64,000 bases of DNA from Sapria himalayana (Eukaryota > Streptophyta > Magnoliopsida > Malpighiales > Rafflesiaceae), in assembly GCA_029783825.1 (NCBI GenBank), contig JAREIK010017098.1, positions 93,783-157,782 on the forward strand. Direction: 5' to 3'. The notes under the pieces were generated by a model. The model searched no databases, had not been told where the DNA came from, and worked only from the letters and a program-made list of their open reading frames with translations. Below, piece after piece: positions 11,845-24,000 of the stretch. Position 1 is the stretch's first letter. Each line of letters starts with the position of its first letter. Both the position numbers and the translations under genes were made by a program.

Positions 11845-12772
11845 TTTTTATTCTTCTTATTCTACCTATTCTTTTTTTTCTTATGTGTCTAATTCTTTTA
11901 ATTCTTCTTATTCTTATTATTCTTATTATTCTTCTTATTATGCTTATTATTCTGATTCTTCTTATTCTTGTAAATTTTCTTATTCTTCTTATTCTTCTTA
12001 TTTTACTTTTTCATCTTATTCTACTTATTATTCATATTCTTTTTATACTTTTTTATTCTTATTAATCTTTTTTTTATTTTTCTTTTACCACTTATTCTTC
12101 TTATTGTTCTAATTTTTCTTATTATTCTTATTTTTCTAATTATTCTTATTTTTCTTATTCATCTACCATTCATATTCTTCTTATTCTTCTTTTAATTATT
12201 ATTATTCTTTTTATTTTTATTCTTCTTACTCTTTTATTCTTCTCATTCTATTTATTCTTGTTATTCTTCTTATTTTGATTTTTCCTAATCTTCTTATTCT
12301 ATTTATTCTTCTTCTTATTCTTATTTATCTTATTTTTTTTATTTTTCTTATTCTTCTTATTATTCTTATTATATTTATAAATCATTTACTTTTATTTCTT
12401 ATTATTCTTATTATTATTTTATTCTTCTTATTCTTCATATTCTTATTATTCTTCTCATTCTTCTAATTCTTTTTATTTTTTTATTCTTCTTATTCTTCTA
12501 ATTTTTCTTATTTCGTTATTCTTCTTATTCTACTTATTCTTCTTATTCATCATATTCTCCCTATTCTTCTCATTCTTCTTATATTTCGTATTCATCATAT
12601 TCTTTTTATTCTTCACTTTCTTCTTATTCTTTTTATTCTTCTTTTTCTTCTTATTCTACTTATTCTTCTTTTTTTTCTTATCTTTCTTATTCTTTTTATT
12701 CTGCTTATTCTTCTTATTATTCATGTTTATCTTATTCTTCTTATTCTTATTATCCTTACTGTATATGTAATT
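11845..12772 (-). repeat. Microsatellite array 3, purine strand on minus
   Basis: About 0.9 kb of TTCTTATTC-type units, i.e. AAGAATAAG on the minus strand. This is the first array with reversed polarity. Overlapping Tyr-Ser-Ser and Ile-Leu-Leu open frames on the plus strand are by-products of the repeat. Confidence 0.9.
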
Positions 12773-13304
12773 TTTTTTTACTTAATAATCTGTTTTAATA
12801 TTTTCATGTAAGTGCAGGAAAGGAAATATTAAAAGCCCGGGGATGCAGAAGTAGCACAAAAACGGAAGTCCTGCTGACCGAAATTTTTGGAGTAAAGCCT
12901 GGCCCATTCCATGATCCAACCCGCTTCAGTTAAATGAACCGGATGTTTATTTTTGTATAAAATGATTTGTATTTATTTTTCGGGTGACTGTTTTTTGACC
13001 CGGTTGAACTGTTTATCTTCGTTCTCCTCTCTCTGCACGATTTCGCGACTGCCGAATGCTCCATACTATAAGACGCTCTATTTCTTGGTATTAATCTATA
13101 ATGCATAAGCATTTTCTGGTGGAGATAGCTAGTCATACTGAGCGACTAGCGAACCACGTTATTTGCTATGTTGATTTCTCATTTTGATTCTGTCGTGGAT
13201 GCTTGTGGATTGGGATATGTATATTGCTTGTTTCTGTGTTTTCTGTTGTTTTCTGTTCTTAATCTTACTACCCGTGGAAGTGCGATTGCCCAACAATCAA
13301 TCTT
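12773..13304. other. Non-repetitive spacer between two arrays, origin unknown
   Basis: About 530 bp that is less AT-rich than its surroundings and unlike the LINE sequences. The short open frames at 12930-13136 (minus) and 13168-13300 (plus) are not recognised; the latter runs into the array. No splice pattern or domain is evident. Confidence 0.4.
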
Positions 13305-15310
13305 ATCCTTCTTATTCTTCTTATTCTTCTTATTCTTCTTATTCTTGTTTCTTCTTATTCTTGTTTTCTTCTTATTCTTCTTATTCTTGTTTTCTTCTTA
13401 TTCTTCTTATTCTTCTTTTTCTTCTTATTTTACTTATTCTTCATATTCTTCTTCTTATTCATATTCTTTTTATTTTTATTATTCATATTATTCTTCTTAT
13501 ACTTGTTATTCTTCTTATTCTTCTTATTCTTAATATTATTCTTATTGTTCTTATTTATCTTATTCATCTTATTCATCTTATTCATATTATTCATATTATT
13601 CATATTATTCTTCTTATTCTTCTTATTGTTCTTATTCTTCTTAATATTCATATTCTTCTTACTTTATTATTCTTCTTATTCTTCTTATTCTTCATATTCA
13701 TCTTATTCATCTAATTCTTCTTATTCTTCTAATAATAATAATTATTATTATTATTATTATTAATCTTCTTATTCTTCTTATTTTACTTATTCTTCATATA
13801 ATACTTATTATTCAAATTTTTTAAATTTTTATTACTCATATTATTCTTCTTATTCTTCATATTCTTCTATTGCTTCTTAATCTTTTTATTTTACTTATTC
13901 TTCTTATTCTTTTTTATTCTTCTTATTGTTCTTATTCTTCTTATCCTTTTTATTTTTCTTTTTATTCTTATTCTTCTTACTCTTTTATTCTTCTTGTTCT
14001 TTTTTTTCTTCTTATTATACTTATTCTTGTTATTCTTCTTCTTTTGATTTTTCTTTTTATTCTTCTATTCTTCTTATTCTATTTATTCTTCTTTCTATTC
14101 TTATTATTCGTATTCATCTTTTTTTATTCTTCTTATTATTTTATTCTTCTTTTCTTCTTATTATTTTCATTCTTCTTATTCTTCTTATTTTTCTTATTTT
14201 ATTTATAAATCATATACTTTTTTTTCTTATTATTTTTATTATTCTTTTATTCTTCTTATTCTATTTATAAATCATATACTATTAGTTCTTATTATTCTTT
14301 TATTCTTCTTATTCTTCATATTCTTTTTATTCTTCTTATTCTTCTAATTTTTCTTATTTTTATTTTTTTATTATTCCTCTTATTCTTCCAATTTCTCTTA
14401 TTTCTTTCATTCTTCTAATTCTTCTTATTCTACTTATTCTTATTATTCTTCTTATTCTTCTCATTATTCTTATTCTATTTATTATTTTTATTATTCTTAT
14501 TATTCTTATTCTTTTTATTATATTGTTTCTTCTTATTTTTCCTATTCTTCTTATTATTTTATTCTTTTTATTCTTTTATTTTTCATTTTTATCATATTCT
14601 TTTTTATTATTCTTATTCTTCTTATTCAACTTTTTCTACGTATTCTTATTATTTTTCTTATCTTTCTTATTCTTCTTATTCTTCATATTCTTTATGTTTA
14701 TCTTATTCTTCTTAATATTTTTATTATTCTTTTTCTTCTTATTTTTCTTATTCTTCTTATTTTTCTTATTCTTCTTATTCTACTTATTATTCATATTCTT
14801 TTTATTCTTCTTAATCTTCTTATTTATCTTAATCTTTTTTTTTTCTTCTTATTTCACTCATTCTTTTTTTGTTCTAATTTTTCTTATTTTTCTTTCTCTT
14901 CTTATTCTTCTCATTACTCTTATTTTTCTTATTTTTCTAAATTTTCATATTCTTCATATTCTTCATATTCTTCTTATTCTTCATATTCTTTATTTTCCTC
15001 ATATCTATCTTATTATTCTTATTATTCTTATTCTTCTTATTCTTATTATTCTTCTTAATCTTCTAAATTTACATATTCTTCTTATTCTAATTATTATTCA
15101 TATTCTTTTTATTCTTCTTAATCTTCTTATTCATTTTAATTTTTTTTATTCTTTTTATTTCACTTATTCTTCTTATTGTTCTAATTTTTCTTATTCTTCA
15201 TATTTTTTCTAATTATTCTTAAATTTTTTTATTCTTCTAACTTTTAATATTCTTCTTATTCTTCTTATTCTTCATATTCTTCTTATTCTTCTTATTCTTC
15301 TTATTCTCCT
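13305..15310 (-). repeat. Microsatellite array 4, purine strand on minus
   Basis: About 2 kb of TTCTTATTC units with TTATTATTA and TCATCTTATTCA variants. It abuts the A-rich tail of LINE-C at its right side, so in LINE sense direction the array follows the LINE 3' end. Long apparent open frames within it are low-complexity artefacts. Confidence 0.9.
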
Positions 15311-15617
15311 TTTTTAAGGTTTATTTTATTATTATAACCCTCTCTTTTGGCGGTTGAATACCATTTTTACAAGCTAAGATCTACCCCTTTTCCCTTTTAC
15401 ACCCACTTACAAAATAAATAAAATAAACGAGCCATAACATTCTAACATTTTAATAAAAGCCCATGGTAAACTTTCATAGACTGGAATTTGAGTTGGTTTT
15501 TTTGCTAAGCCGATGGCTATTTTTTCTAAAATGGAAGATTTTTCCATCTAAATTTTAGGGCTTATATTAAACTCCTCAACTTACTCCTTTCCTTAGCTTC
15601 TGGTGGTCTCCTTATGG
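15311..15617 (-). mobile_element. LINE-C: 5'-truncated 3' end of a LINE
   Basis: On the minus strand it ends with GGTGTAAAAGGG-like, TTGTAAAAATGGTATTC, GCCAAAAGAGAGGG, TAATAATAAAAT, A6, then array 4. Only about 300 bp of 3' UTR is present. Upstream in sense direction it begins inside the short microsatellite that forms the tail of LINE-D, consistent with insertion into that tail. The terminal hairpin is broken in this copy (AACC opposite GAGG). Confidence 0.75.
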
Positions 15618-15668
15618 TCTTCTTATTCTCCTTATTCTCATTATTCTTCTTATTCTTATTATTCTTTT
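15618..15668 (-). repeat. Short AAGAATAAG tract at the LINE-D tail
   Basis: About 50 bp of TTCTTATTC-type units between the A8 tail of LINE-D and the truncated 5' side of LINE-C. It is the smallest example here of a LINE tail followed by the microsatellite. Confidence 0.8.
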
Positions 15669-15698
15669 TTTTAAAAAAAATTGTTTTATTATTAATAC

Positions 15699-15716
15699 CT
15701 TCTCTCTTGGTAGAAG
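15699..15716 (-). other. LINE-D 3'-terminal hairpin
   Basis: Sense-strand CTTCT pairs with AGAAG around ACCAAGAG. Compared with LINE-Z (CCTCT/AGAGG), the second pair is U-A instead of C-G: both sides changed, so pairing is kept. Confidence 0.5.
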
Positions 15717-16097
15717 AATACCATTAGTACAATCTAATTTACTACTATTTACCCTTTTACACCCTTTTGTCCACTAAAATAAAAGAAATCATTTGGGATT
15801 TTATCCCTTTTAGTTAATTGCTCATCCTATTTGAATGGAGTTTTGCTTTATTCCTTTAAAGTTTCCAAATTTAAACTTCTATTTTGGACCACATGATTCT
15901 TCCTTGCCGACTGCACAGTCTGCTTGCTTGTCTTTTATAAACAACACTGCCTTTTTGGATTATCTTACTGCCACCTTTTCCCCTCATTTTGCTACTATAT
16001 TCGGTAGTTAAGCATTTCTTTATCTTGATGTTTCTCCCTTTATCTTATGCCTAGAATTCTATCTTTTGTGCTGCTTATGCCTTTAATTCACCTTCTG

Positions 16098-17075
16098 CCT
16101 CTCTAGTTTGTCTCCATCACATCTTTTATTTTGTCTCCTGCCCTTACAAAATCAAACAAGCAAGCAATAAAAAATAATCCATAACAAGCAATACATCCAT
16201 CACATCCTGCAGAGATGTCGCATCCTCCTTCCATCCTTCTTCTACACTGTAATTTCCTTCTTTTAATAAGCATTCCTACAAAAAAAAATAGCAACAGTTA
16301 AACTGCTATTATTTTGAACTTGCTGCCTCTTCCCCTACCTTTCTCCTTCTGCCTCTCGTTATCTCTTGCCCTTTCAAAAAAACCTAACAAACAATAATAG
16401 TAGTAACATGCAAACAATTAAACATTCTGCCTTTATAGTTTCTGCCCTTTCCTTTTTGTGCAAATTTAGTGATGGTTCTTGCAGTTAAAACAATCTGCCT
16501 GCTTGCATTTTACAAACCACCCTGCCTACTTAGAATATCCTACTGCCACATAACAACACCCTACTCCAGCTCATGCTTCTATCTTTATGTTTTGTTCTTC
16601 TTATGCCTTTAGTTCTTCTACTACCTCTGAATTGGAAGTATCTTGCTTCAGTAAATCATATCTTTGATCTGCCTCTGCTTCATCTCCATCACATCCTTTG
16701 ATCCCGCCCTTACAAAATCAAACAAGTAGGCAATAACAAAAAAGCCATAACATCACATCCGAGCAACAACCTACACTACTATTATTTTGAATCTGCTATC
16801 TCTAGCCCTGCATTTCTTCTTCTACCTCATATTTGTCTCCTGTCCTTACAAAGCATAGACATGCGGTGTACATATGCTATAATCTACTTCTTTTTCATCT
16901 CCATCCTCTAATGATTCTCCTGCCATTTCAAAATCAAACAAGCAATTAAATACCAAGCAATACATCCATCACATCCTAGCAACAGCTTACATTACTACTG
17001 ATTTGAATTTACTGCTTTTAACATCGCATTTCTTCTTTGCTTCTTGTTATCTTCTACCCTTTCATAGGACCAAAC
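16098..17075 (-). repeat. Imperfect direct repeats in the LINE-D 3' UTR
   Basis: Three imperfect copies of a 180-290-bp block (about 16098-16390, 16660-16865 and 16898-17075) share, on the plus strand, CATCTCCATCAC-like, CTGCCCTTACAAAATCAAAC, AAGCAATACATCCATCACAT and CTACTATTATTTTGAATCTG segments. They make this 3' UTR longer than that of LINE-E or LINE-F. Confidence 0.55.
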
Positions 17076-17403
17076 AAACCATCGATACAATTAGTGAAAA
17101 CAAAAAATAAATCCATTACAACTGCATAAAATCTGTTTCATGATTTTTTTTTATCTTTCCAGCCATCTACTTTTTGTGCCAATAGTGTGAGGGTTAATCT
17201 GTTGTTCTATGAAGCCAGGCCAAAGCAACCAACATAGACATAAAACAACAACTTATTTAATCTTTAAGTGTGTATTTATCATTTATGTTAAATCTTTATC
17301 TATTTTAATTTTTCTACTCTACTTCTAATTATGTTTTATGTTTTAGATTTAATTGTTTATTACCAGCAGTTATGTTTCTGTTTTCTTGAAGTTACAAACC
17401 CCC

Positions 17404-17418
17404 CCCTCAGGACCAGGG
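17404..17418 (-). other. LINE-D 3' UTR internal hairpin
   Basis: Sense CCCT / loop GGTCCTG / AGGG, about 70-80 bp after the end of the RNase H coding region. The loop GTCCTG is shared with LINE-E and LINE-F, whose stems differ but still pair. Confidence 0.45.
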
Positions 17419-17483
17419 TGACCCATGTGCTTCTAGTTTAAGCCCACCAACACCTCAACTCTTCCTATTTATTATTTATTATT

Positions 17484-20017
17484 TTTTGTGACTCAGAGGT
17501 AAGGAAAGCCTATTCTATCTAAATTAATTATACCTTTGTATCTGTCTGGAATATCCTCTCCGCCAAATTCTTGAAAACTTTTCTTTTTTCACTCTTCTAC
17601 TAGCCTATCTACAAGTGTGTTTGCTTCTCTGTATATATGTGTTACTTCATTCAACTCTATTAGAGCCTGTCTGATACTTCATATTTCTTCTTTGAATCCC
17701 CATAATTCTATCTTTCCTATAGCTAAATCCACTAGTAGGCATGAATCCACTTGTACTTGTATTTTTTGGAATTTATATTCACTGCATATTTTCAGGCCCT
17801 TATGAAAGGCCCTAATTTCCATATGCAAGGTTGATATGGTTATTCCCCTCATAGTGAATGTTTTTATGACCTTTACTTGCTCATCTTTTATAACCCCTCC
17901 TCTTCATGCCACACCCATATTTCTTTTATAGCATCAATCCATATTAAGGCTAGTGTACTTTTTGATTGTTTGTTCCATGTGAATGTTTTAAATCCTGGTC
18001 CTTTTTCCTAATTGTTTCTAGCCTCCATAGCATTTTAATTTCTACCTCTTTATCCTTGTTGCTAACTCTTATCAAATTTTTGACGGTAAAGGAAGAGCTT
18101 TCTCTTCTTATATCTTCAAGTATGCTCTTGGAGCTCATTTGAATATTCTCAAATCTACATTTGTTCCTGGCTTTCCAAATACACCAGACTAATATGTGTG
18201 GTATGTTATTTCTAATCCATTTTAATAGCTTTTCCTTTATGTGAGCTTTCCTCTAATATTCAATTCTAGCCTTTAGCGCTAACTCTCATTTTTCCATATC
18301 CACATCTGCTTCTAATTTGTTCCAAACATCTAATGCTATCCTTCTTGTAGAAAATATGTGATCTATACTTTCTGTTGCCTCTAAGCAGCATTCACACTTG
18401 GATGCTAATTTTATGCCTCTCTTTTGAATATTTGCATCTATTGGAATGACATTTGATAGAACCCTCCGCATGAAGACATTGATTTTCTGCAGCATTTCCT
18501 CCTCTCATGCCCATTTGAAAATATCTTGAGGTTTCCTTTTCTTTCTTATTAGCTTTTTTGCACTTTTTAAAAAGAATTTTCCTAGAGCGGTCAAGGTCCA
18601 TTTCCATCAACTATTTACCAGGATTGAGTGCTTGTCCACTGTGCTTTGCTGATTCTGCATTAGTTTCCAGCATTTAGACAACTTTACTGATTCCCTAAGT
18701 GAGTTATGATGTCGTTTATATCTAGCTCTCATATATTCTACCCATAAGCTTGTATTATTCTTCAAACTCCACTAAATTTTGTATGCCCAGGCTTTGGTTA
18801 TATCATTTAGGCCAATAAAACCTAAACTACCTCCTCTTTTGGGATGCATAGGTCTTCCCATTTTTTCCAATGTGGCTTGGGGTTCCCCTCCTTCTTACCC
18901 CATACACAGTTAGACATTTCTTTTTCTAATTTATTTATCAACTTCCTTGGAGGCTGTACCGCCATTAGAATATATGCTAGTGAGCTTTGAAGCACATGTG
19001 AGATTAAAGTAGCATGTCTTCCTTCCAACCCATAATTTTCTTTCTTAATTTTTCTACTAGGAAGGCTAAATATTCTTCTTTCAATCTACTTTCAAAGATT
19101 GGGCATCGCAAATACATTAGCGCTCTTATCTTTTGTGAAAAGCATGTCACCTTCTTTAATTTTTGAGCTATATTTGTAGGTGCTTTCCGTTCTATAATAA
19201 ATTGTCATTTATTCTTATTTAATATTTGTCCAGTTTCCTCCCCTAATACATGTAGTAGGTTATTCATATTTTCTAGGGATGTTCTGCTAGCATTCGAGAA
19301 GATAATAATATCATCCGCGTATGCTAGGCAGAACACATTTGAGGTATTCCTCAGTGTTTATAAGCTAAGATTTTACCCTTCCTCATTTCAATTTTTAGAT
19401 TTACTATTAATAGTTCAAGGTATATGTTAAATAGTGAGGGCGAGAGTGGATCTTCTTGTCTTAATCCTCTAATTGTTTTAAATTTTTCTCCAGCCTGTCT
19501 GTTTACTAGGATATTCACCCACGCACTCGAAACACACCTATATATTAGATCTATCCAAAATTCTGAGAATCCCTTTTTTCTCATTATGAGAATAGAATTT
19601 CCCATTCTACTCTGTCAATAGCTCTAGATAAATCTTATTGAATATTACATCGTGCCCACTTCTCTTAGTTCCTATTTCTCTCATCATTTCTACGGCTAAA
19701 TTGATATTTTTTATTATTGACCTATTTTTGATGAAGCCCACTTGCTCAGTTGATATAATAGAAGGTAAAATCCTATTAAGCCTACTCTGAAGTAATTTAT
19801 TTAGTATCTTGTATATGGTGTTACATAAGCTAATTAGCCTATAATCCTCATATTTCAGGGGGTTCTCCTTTTTTGGAATCAATACAATAAAGAAGCATTC
19901 CCATTTCATAGTAATATGTGCTCCCACAAATATCAATGTGATGGCTGCCACTAGGTCCTTTTTTATAATGTTCTAGCTACATTGGAAAAAACCATTATTC
20001 TATCCATCCGAACCTTT
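17484..20017 (-). pseudogene. LINE-D ORF2 remnant: reverse transcriptase to RNase H
   Basis: Read on the minus strand. The frame at 19951-19607 covers IPKKENP...YRLISLCN and EQVGFIKNRS. A small deletion just before the DLSRAIDRVEW block shifts the frame. Frame 19605-19351 carries [19 protein letters not shown]. The YADD catalytic motif (AYADDIIIF) follows near 19335-19290 in broken frame. Thumb-like QPPRKLINKLEKEM and KPHWKKWEDLC appear at 19028-18822. A zf-RVT-like block (RRVLSNVIPIDANIQKRG, CECC) is at 18495-18286, and an RNase H remnant extends to about 17484. Multiple lesions, so not functional. Catalytic Asp pairs are more intact here than in LINE-B or LINE-E. Confidence 0.85.
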
Positions 20018-20053
20018 GTTTTTTTTGGAAAGTTTGTTTTATTAATAAAAAGC

Positions 20054-20071
20054 CATCTCTTTTGACGGATG
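20054..20071 (-). other. LINE-E 3'-terminal hairpin
   Basis: Sense CATC pairs with GATG across CGTCAAAAGA. The second pair is A-U, against C-G in LINE-Z and LINE-F and U-A in LINE-D. Confidence 0.5.
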
Positions 20072-20929
20072 AATACCATTTTTACAATCTAGAACTACCT
20101 TTATCCCTTTTACACCCTTGAGTAAAATAAAATAAACAAGAGGAAATGCATTATGCTTGAAGTGACTCTTCTTTTCCTTTCTCTAAATCCACCCCTTTAC
20201 TTTGATTATGTGTTTATACTGCTTTATGCCTTGACTACTTTGTCTTTTATCTCTCTTTCCCTTATACTTTTTAGCTGGCTTCCTTCACATCAGCATCCAT
20301 AATCCTGCCTTAACTGAAATTTTACCAGCATTTTTGCTATTTTAAACACATTCCTCCTATCCTAATTATGCTTTTGACCTACACATCAAGCACACAAAAC
20401 CAAGGACACAAGAGTATATCTACTTTCTGACGAGCATGTGCTTCTTCCTTGCAAGCTGTTTGATCATCATCATATAACATGCCATTCTGCCTAGTATTGT
20501 ACAGCCCCTGCACTTCAAGCAACCATAGCAGTATATGTATTGACTAAATCCACCATTGACCCCTTTTACATCCTTAATGAGATAAATAAAGCAAGAATAT
20601 TCTGCTTGCAGTGAATCTTCTTGTGTTTGGCATATCATCCTAGATTTAGTGCATTTTCACCAATCTTCCTTTGCCTTTGATTGTATCCAATATTTATAAA
20701 CCATGGCAGCTTCAACACTTCTCTCCTCGCGCCAAGCTCTTTTAAAACCACTTGGAGCTAGGATGCTATACCTTATCTGCATATAGTTATAGCATGAAAA
20801 AACAGAGAGCACTTACACCTTTGGGTTCTCTTGATCATTGACTATTTTCTTCCTTTTGTATAGGCACGAAACAGAAACAAAAGTCCAGAATTGAAATTGA
20901 ATAATTACAAACCTTTGCACCTTGTTAGG

Positions 20930-20949
20930 CTCCCCTCAGGACCGGGGAG
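20930..20949 (-). other. LINE-E 3' UTR internal hairpin
   Basis: Sense CTCCCC / loop GGTCCTGA / GGGGAG gives six Watson-Crick pairs. It lies about 130 bp downstream of the RNase H coding end, the same relative place as in LINE-D and LINE-F. Confidence 0.5.
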
Positions 20950-21079
20950 GCTTGCTTTGCCGTTAATCCTCCACATGGACTTATAACAGTAGTAAGTAGG
21001 CGTTAGCAAAAAACTTAGGCCCTTTCTAGGGCAGAACTTTCTGCCCTATCTTGGGCAGATATTCGTCTCAATATTTATA

Positions 21080-24000
21080 TGTATATAGGTTCCTCCCCTT
21101 TTTTTTCTTTGTTTTAATCTCTAGTTTCTTTTATTCTGATATATGGAAATTCAATTTTGTCCAGTTCTATCAAACCTTTAAACCTATCAGGTATCCTATC
21201 CCCCTTAAATTTTTGTGCTCCTTTTTTCATTCCTTCTACGACTAATTTATCTGGCAGTGTGTTTGATTTTCTATATATATGTTCTATTTTTCATTTTATT
21301 TATATTAAGGTTTTTTTAATGTTATCGATCTCTTCTTCGAATTGCCATAAGTATGCCTTAGTTTGTACTAGATGCACTAATATTTTCGAGTCCACTTGTG
21401 CTTGAATGTTTAGGTAGTTATTTTTTTTACATATTTGCAATTCCCTTTGTAGGGCCTCGATCTCCACGTGTAGTGCAGAAAGGACTGTGAATCTTAAAGT
21501 AAATGCTTTCAATACTTTTCCCTCTTCATTTCTTATGGATCCTCCTCCATCTGCTTCTCCCATCTCTCTCTTGAAACTCTCATCTGTGTTTAGCACTAAG
21601 CCTCCCTGCAATGGTTTGTTCCAGCTAACTATTTTAATAGCTAGTGTCTTCTTTGTTATGATTCCTAGGCTCCATGCTTTTCTTCTGTATTCATCTACTT
21701 CCATCGTTCTCACTTTTATCGGGCTGCCAGTAGTGATGAATGCACTTTCTTTTTTGATTTCTTCTAGTATGTCTTTAGCTTTCATTTCAGCGTTCTCAAA
21801 CCGACTTCTGTTTCTCGCTTTCCATAAACACCAAACCACTATGTGAGGAATATAATTCCTTATCCATTTTAAAATTTTGTTTTTTGTTTGCTTTTTTGAA
21901 CAGTTCTAATCTATTTCTCAGAGGCACTACACTCTTCTCTATTTTTGCTTTAGCTTCCAATTTGTTCCATACTTTCAATACAATCTTGCTCGTTGAAAAT
22001 AGGTGATTTGTGCTTTCAGTCTCTTGATAACAACAATCACACATGGATACTAGTTTTATGCCTTTTTTTGAATGTTCTTGTCTACAATGATGATATTAGT
22101 AAATATTTTACACATAAGCACATTTGTCTTTTGAGGCAAATCTTTTATCTAGAGCTCTTTAAGTTGTGGAGGTCTTCTGCTACGAACCAGCCCTTTGGCA
22201 CTTTTTAATGTGAAGTTTCCCTGTGGGTTTAGAATCCATTTCCATCAATTTTTGGTTAGGATAGAATGTTTTTCTACTAAGCTCTGTTATTTACACATCA
22301 ATTTCCAACTTTTAGTCACTTTTTTGAGATTTTTAAATGGTTTGTTTCCTAACATGTATTTTGCTTTTACGTAAGATGCCCAGATGTTATCATTTTCTTT
22401 TAATCTCCAATAATTTTTGCATGCCCAAGCTTTGGCTATATCATTTAGATTAGTGAAGCCTAGTCCCGCCTCTTATTTTGGAAAGCAAAAATTCTTCCAT
22501 TTTTTCCAATGTAATTTGTTTTTACCTTCTTTTTTTTTCGATAGGAAGTTAGCCATTTCTTTTTCTATTATCTTTATAATACTTTTTGGTGGTTGTGTAA
22601 CCATGAGGATGTGAGTTAACGATCCGTGCAACACATGAGTGATTAATGTTATTTTTCCTGCCATATTTAGCTAGTTCTCTTTCCATCCGGCAATCTTTTG
22701 CCTTAACTTGTCCAGTATAAATGACAAGTATTCCTCCTTCATCCTTCTTTCGTAGATTGGGCATCCCAAGTACATTATTGCTCCTTTACTCTGGAAAAAA
22801 CCAGTGACTGCTTTAATCCTTTGAGCTATGTCCTCTGCTATTTTAGCTGCTATCATGAAATTACATTTATTCTTATTTAGCATTTGTTTTGATTCCTCTT
22901 CCAGTGTTTGAAGAAGTCCCATTAGACTAGAGGTATCAAACGGGCCGGCCCGGCACGGCACGGCCCGTTTTTCACGAGCACGATCGTGCTACCGTGCCGT
23001 GCCCGGCACGGCACGGTTTAAAAAAACCGGGCCCGGCACGGCCCGCAGGCACGACGGGCCGTGCCGTGCCTCGCCTGGCCCGCTCGGGCAAACCTGGCCG
23101 AGCGGTTCGGGAAATGGGGGACCGCGGGTCGGGTCGAATTAAACCCGACCCACGGTCTTTTTTTGCGGGAGGGGAAGCATGCGGTCGGATTCACGGGGCT
23201 CCCGGCACGGGATAAACCCGTGCCGGTTTGCCGTGCCGCGGGCCGAACCATGTCGGGCCAGGCACGGCACGGCTCGTGCCGGGCACGGCACGGTTCATGC
23301 CAAAGCCGGGCACGGCACGGGCTCGGGCACGGATTTTTTCCGTGCCGGGCCGGCCCGGCACGGTTGACACCTCTACATTAGACTTTTCATGGATATGCTA
23401 CTAGCATTTGTAAATATAATCAGATCGTTTGCGTATGCCAAGAAGTATACTAATGGTGTATTTTAGGCTGTTTATAGGGTAGTATATTGCCCTTTCTGAC
23501 TTGCGCCTTCAAGTTTGTTATAAACAGTTCTAATTATATGTTAAATAAAGAAGGAGATAATGGGTCTCCTTGCCTAAGGCCTCTAGATGGTTTAAATTCT
23601 TCACCTATCGGTCCATTTATGAGAATTTTGACCCAGACACTAGATATGCATCTGTATATAATGTCTATCCAGAATTCAGAAAACCCCATTCTTCTCATTA
23701 GATAACACAAAATGTCTCATTTGACCCTGCCAAAAGCTTTTGACAGATCGAGCTTCATGATTACGTTATGACCTCTCACCTTCGACCATATATCCCACAT
23801 CATTTCTAATGCAAAACTAATATTTTCCGTTATCAACCTGTTTTTAAAAAAACCTGATTATTCTAGTGATATGATATTAGGAAGTAACCTACCCAGTCTG
23901 TTCTGGAGGACTTTAGCTAGAATTTTATAAATTGTGTTACATAAGCTAATTGGCCTATAGTCTTCTCATTTCTGCGGGTTATTCTTCTTGGGAATCATAA

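Larger units (their letters stand above)
15669..20017 (-). mobile_element. LINE-D: 5'-truncated L1-type LINE
   Basis: Sense is minus. It begins inside the reverse transcriptase at the GPDGWNNGFF-like block (about 20017) directly against the short A-tail of LINE-E, and runs to its own A-tail at 15669. It holds most of the reverse transcriptase, the zf-RVT-like region, RNase H and a long 3' UTR of about 1.8 kb. This is a classic 5' truncation, and its position suggests it inserted at the A-tail of LINE-E in the same orientation. Confidence 0.85.

Noticed and set aside
22994..23381. Overlapping Ala/Gly/Pro/Arg-rich open frames in the GC-rich islands (also 49476-49924)
   Set aside because: They are by-products of GC-rich hAT miniature elements with clear terminal repeats and target duplications.
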